Positions 6,634 to 6,733 of a stretch of DNA of 6,733 bases are shown here, piece by piece. Numbering within the stretch: position 1 is the first letter of the stretch; every line of letters begins with the position of its first letter. The DNA comes from Cryomorphaceae bacterium. Lineage in GTDB: Bacteria > Bacteroidota > Bacteroidia > Flavobacteriales > Schleiferiaceae. The stretch spans positions 1 to 6,733 of the forward strand of contig DMQR01000159.1 of the NCBI GenBank assembly GCA_003455605.1, given 5' to 3'. The notes under the pieces are model-generated. The model was not told the DNA's origin and did not search any database. It saw only the letters and a list, made by a program, of their open reading frames with translations. The position numbers and the translations under genes are program-made.

Positions 6634-6733
6634 AGTGCATAAAGTCTTTCTTCGCCATAAGCTCCTGCTCTGTCTCTTCGTGGTCTTCATCAGGTACACA
6701 ACAATCTACCGGACAAACTTCCGCACACTGTGG
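6623..6733 (-). CDS. 4Fe-4S dicluster ferredoxin, C-terminal fragment (36 codons visible)
   Basis: Reading the minus strand from the right edge gives PQCAEVCPVDCC followed by VPDEDHEETEQELMAKKDFM and HFEE, ending at TAG (6625-6623). The CxxxCPVDCC.PD pattern is the end of the second cluster-binding region of a bacterial 2[4Fe-4S] ferredoxin, and the acidic tail with E-E-L-x-A-K-K matches the roughly 115-residue ferredoxin common in Bacteroidota. Ferredoxins carry low-potential electrons between cytoplasmic enzymes. The cysteines are at 6727-6725, 6715-6713, 6703-6701 and 6700-6698. The first cluster motif and the start lie beyond the window. The frame is only short here and easily missed because a longer open frame overlaps it, but the motif is decisive. 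Confidence 0.9.
   Translation of the reverse strand, partial: PQCAEVCPVDCCVPDEDHEETEQELMAKKDFMHFEE

Noticed and set aside
1..6733. Mobile element, CRISPR array, defence system or RNA gene
   Set aside because: No transposase, integrase, direct-repeat array, tRNA-like or rRNA-like sequence was seen; all long stretches are explained by housekeeping or Bacteroidota-type genes.

Overview
The window looks like ordinary chromosome from a Bacteroidota bacterium, most likely of the order Flavobacteriales. The evidence is a gliding-type GldF/GldG transporter component, a beta clamp (dnaN) with Bacteroidota-style sequence and no dnaA or recF beside it, a Bacteroidota-type promoter box (TAnnTTTG) upstream of dnaN, no Shine-Dalgarno sites, and an exported protein of a type I have only met in this phylum. 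Base composition is roughly balanced by eye, richer in GC than typical Flavobacterium, which would suit a marine Cryomorphaceae/Schleiferiaceae-like lineage. That placement is inference.

Positions 1-4489 (plus strand) hold a tightly packed transcription unit. It contains the 3' part of a divergent DUF62 / SAM hydroxide adenosyltransferase-family gene (cut by the left edge), a small antibiotic-biosynthesis-monooxygenase (ABM) fold protein, a single 804-residue protein that fuses the GldF-like ABC-2 permease to the GldG-like auxiliary subunit, and a DUF4340-like lipoprotein. Every junction is an overlap (4, 4 and 14 bases), so the four genes are probably co-transcribed and translationally coupled. 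The last two plausibly work together at the cytoplasmic membrane with an ATPase (GldA in gliding Bacteroidota) that is not in this window. Why two small enzyme-like genes are coupled to them is not evident.

Positions 4490-4602 are a short control region with a dyad built from AATTGGG/CCCAATT and two GGGCCC blocks, one good and one weaker Bacteroidota promoter, and a start-stop codon pair touching the dnaN start. Positions 4603-5724 are dnaN, the replication sliding clamp, which looks complete and normal.

The right end runs on the minus strand, convergent with dnaN across 30 bases. A 2[4Fe-4S]-type ferredoxin gene enters from the right edge (only its C-terminal 36 codons are visible, ending at 6623). 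It is followed, with an 11-base overlap if a TTG start is used, by an uncharacterised exported protein of about 292 residues.

I found no RNA gene, CRISPR array, insertion sequence, phage gene or defence system. The points most worth attention are the GldF-GldG fusion with its coupled lipoprotein, the altered active-site positions in the DUF62-family protein, the structured dnaN leader, and the uncharacterised exported protein overlapping the ferredoxin gene.
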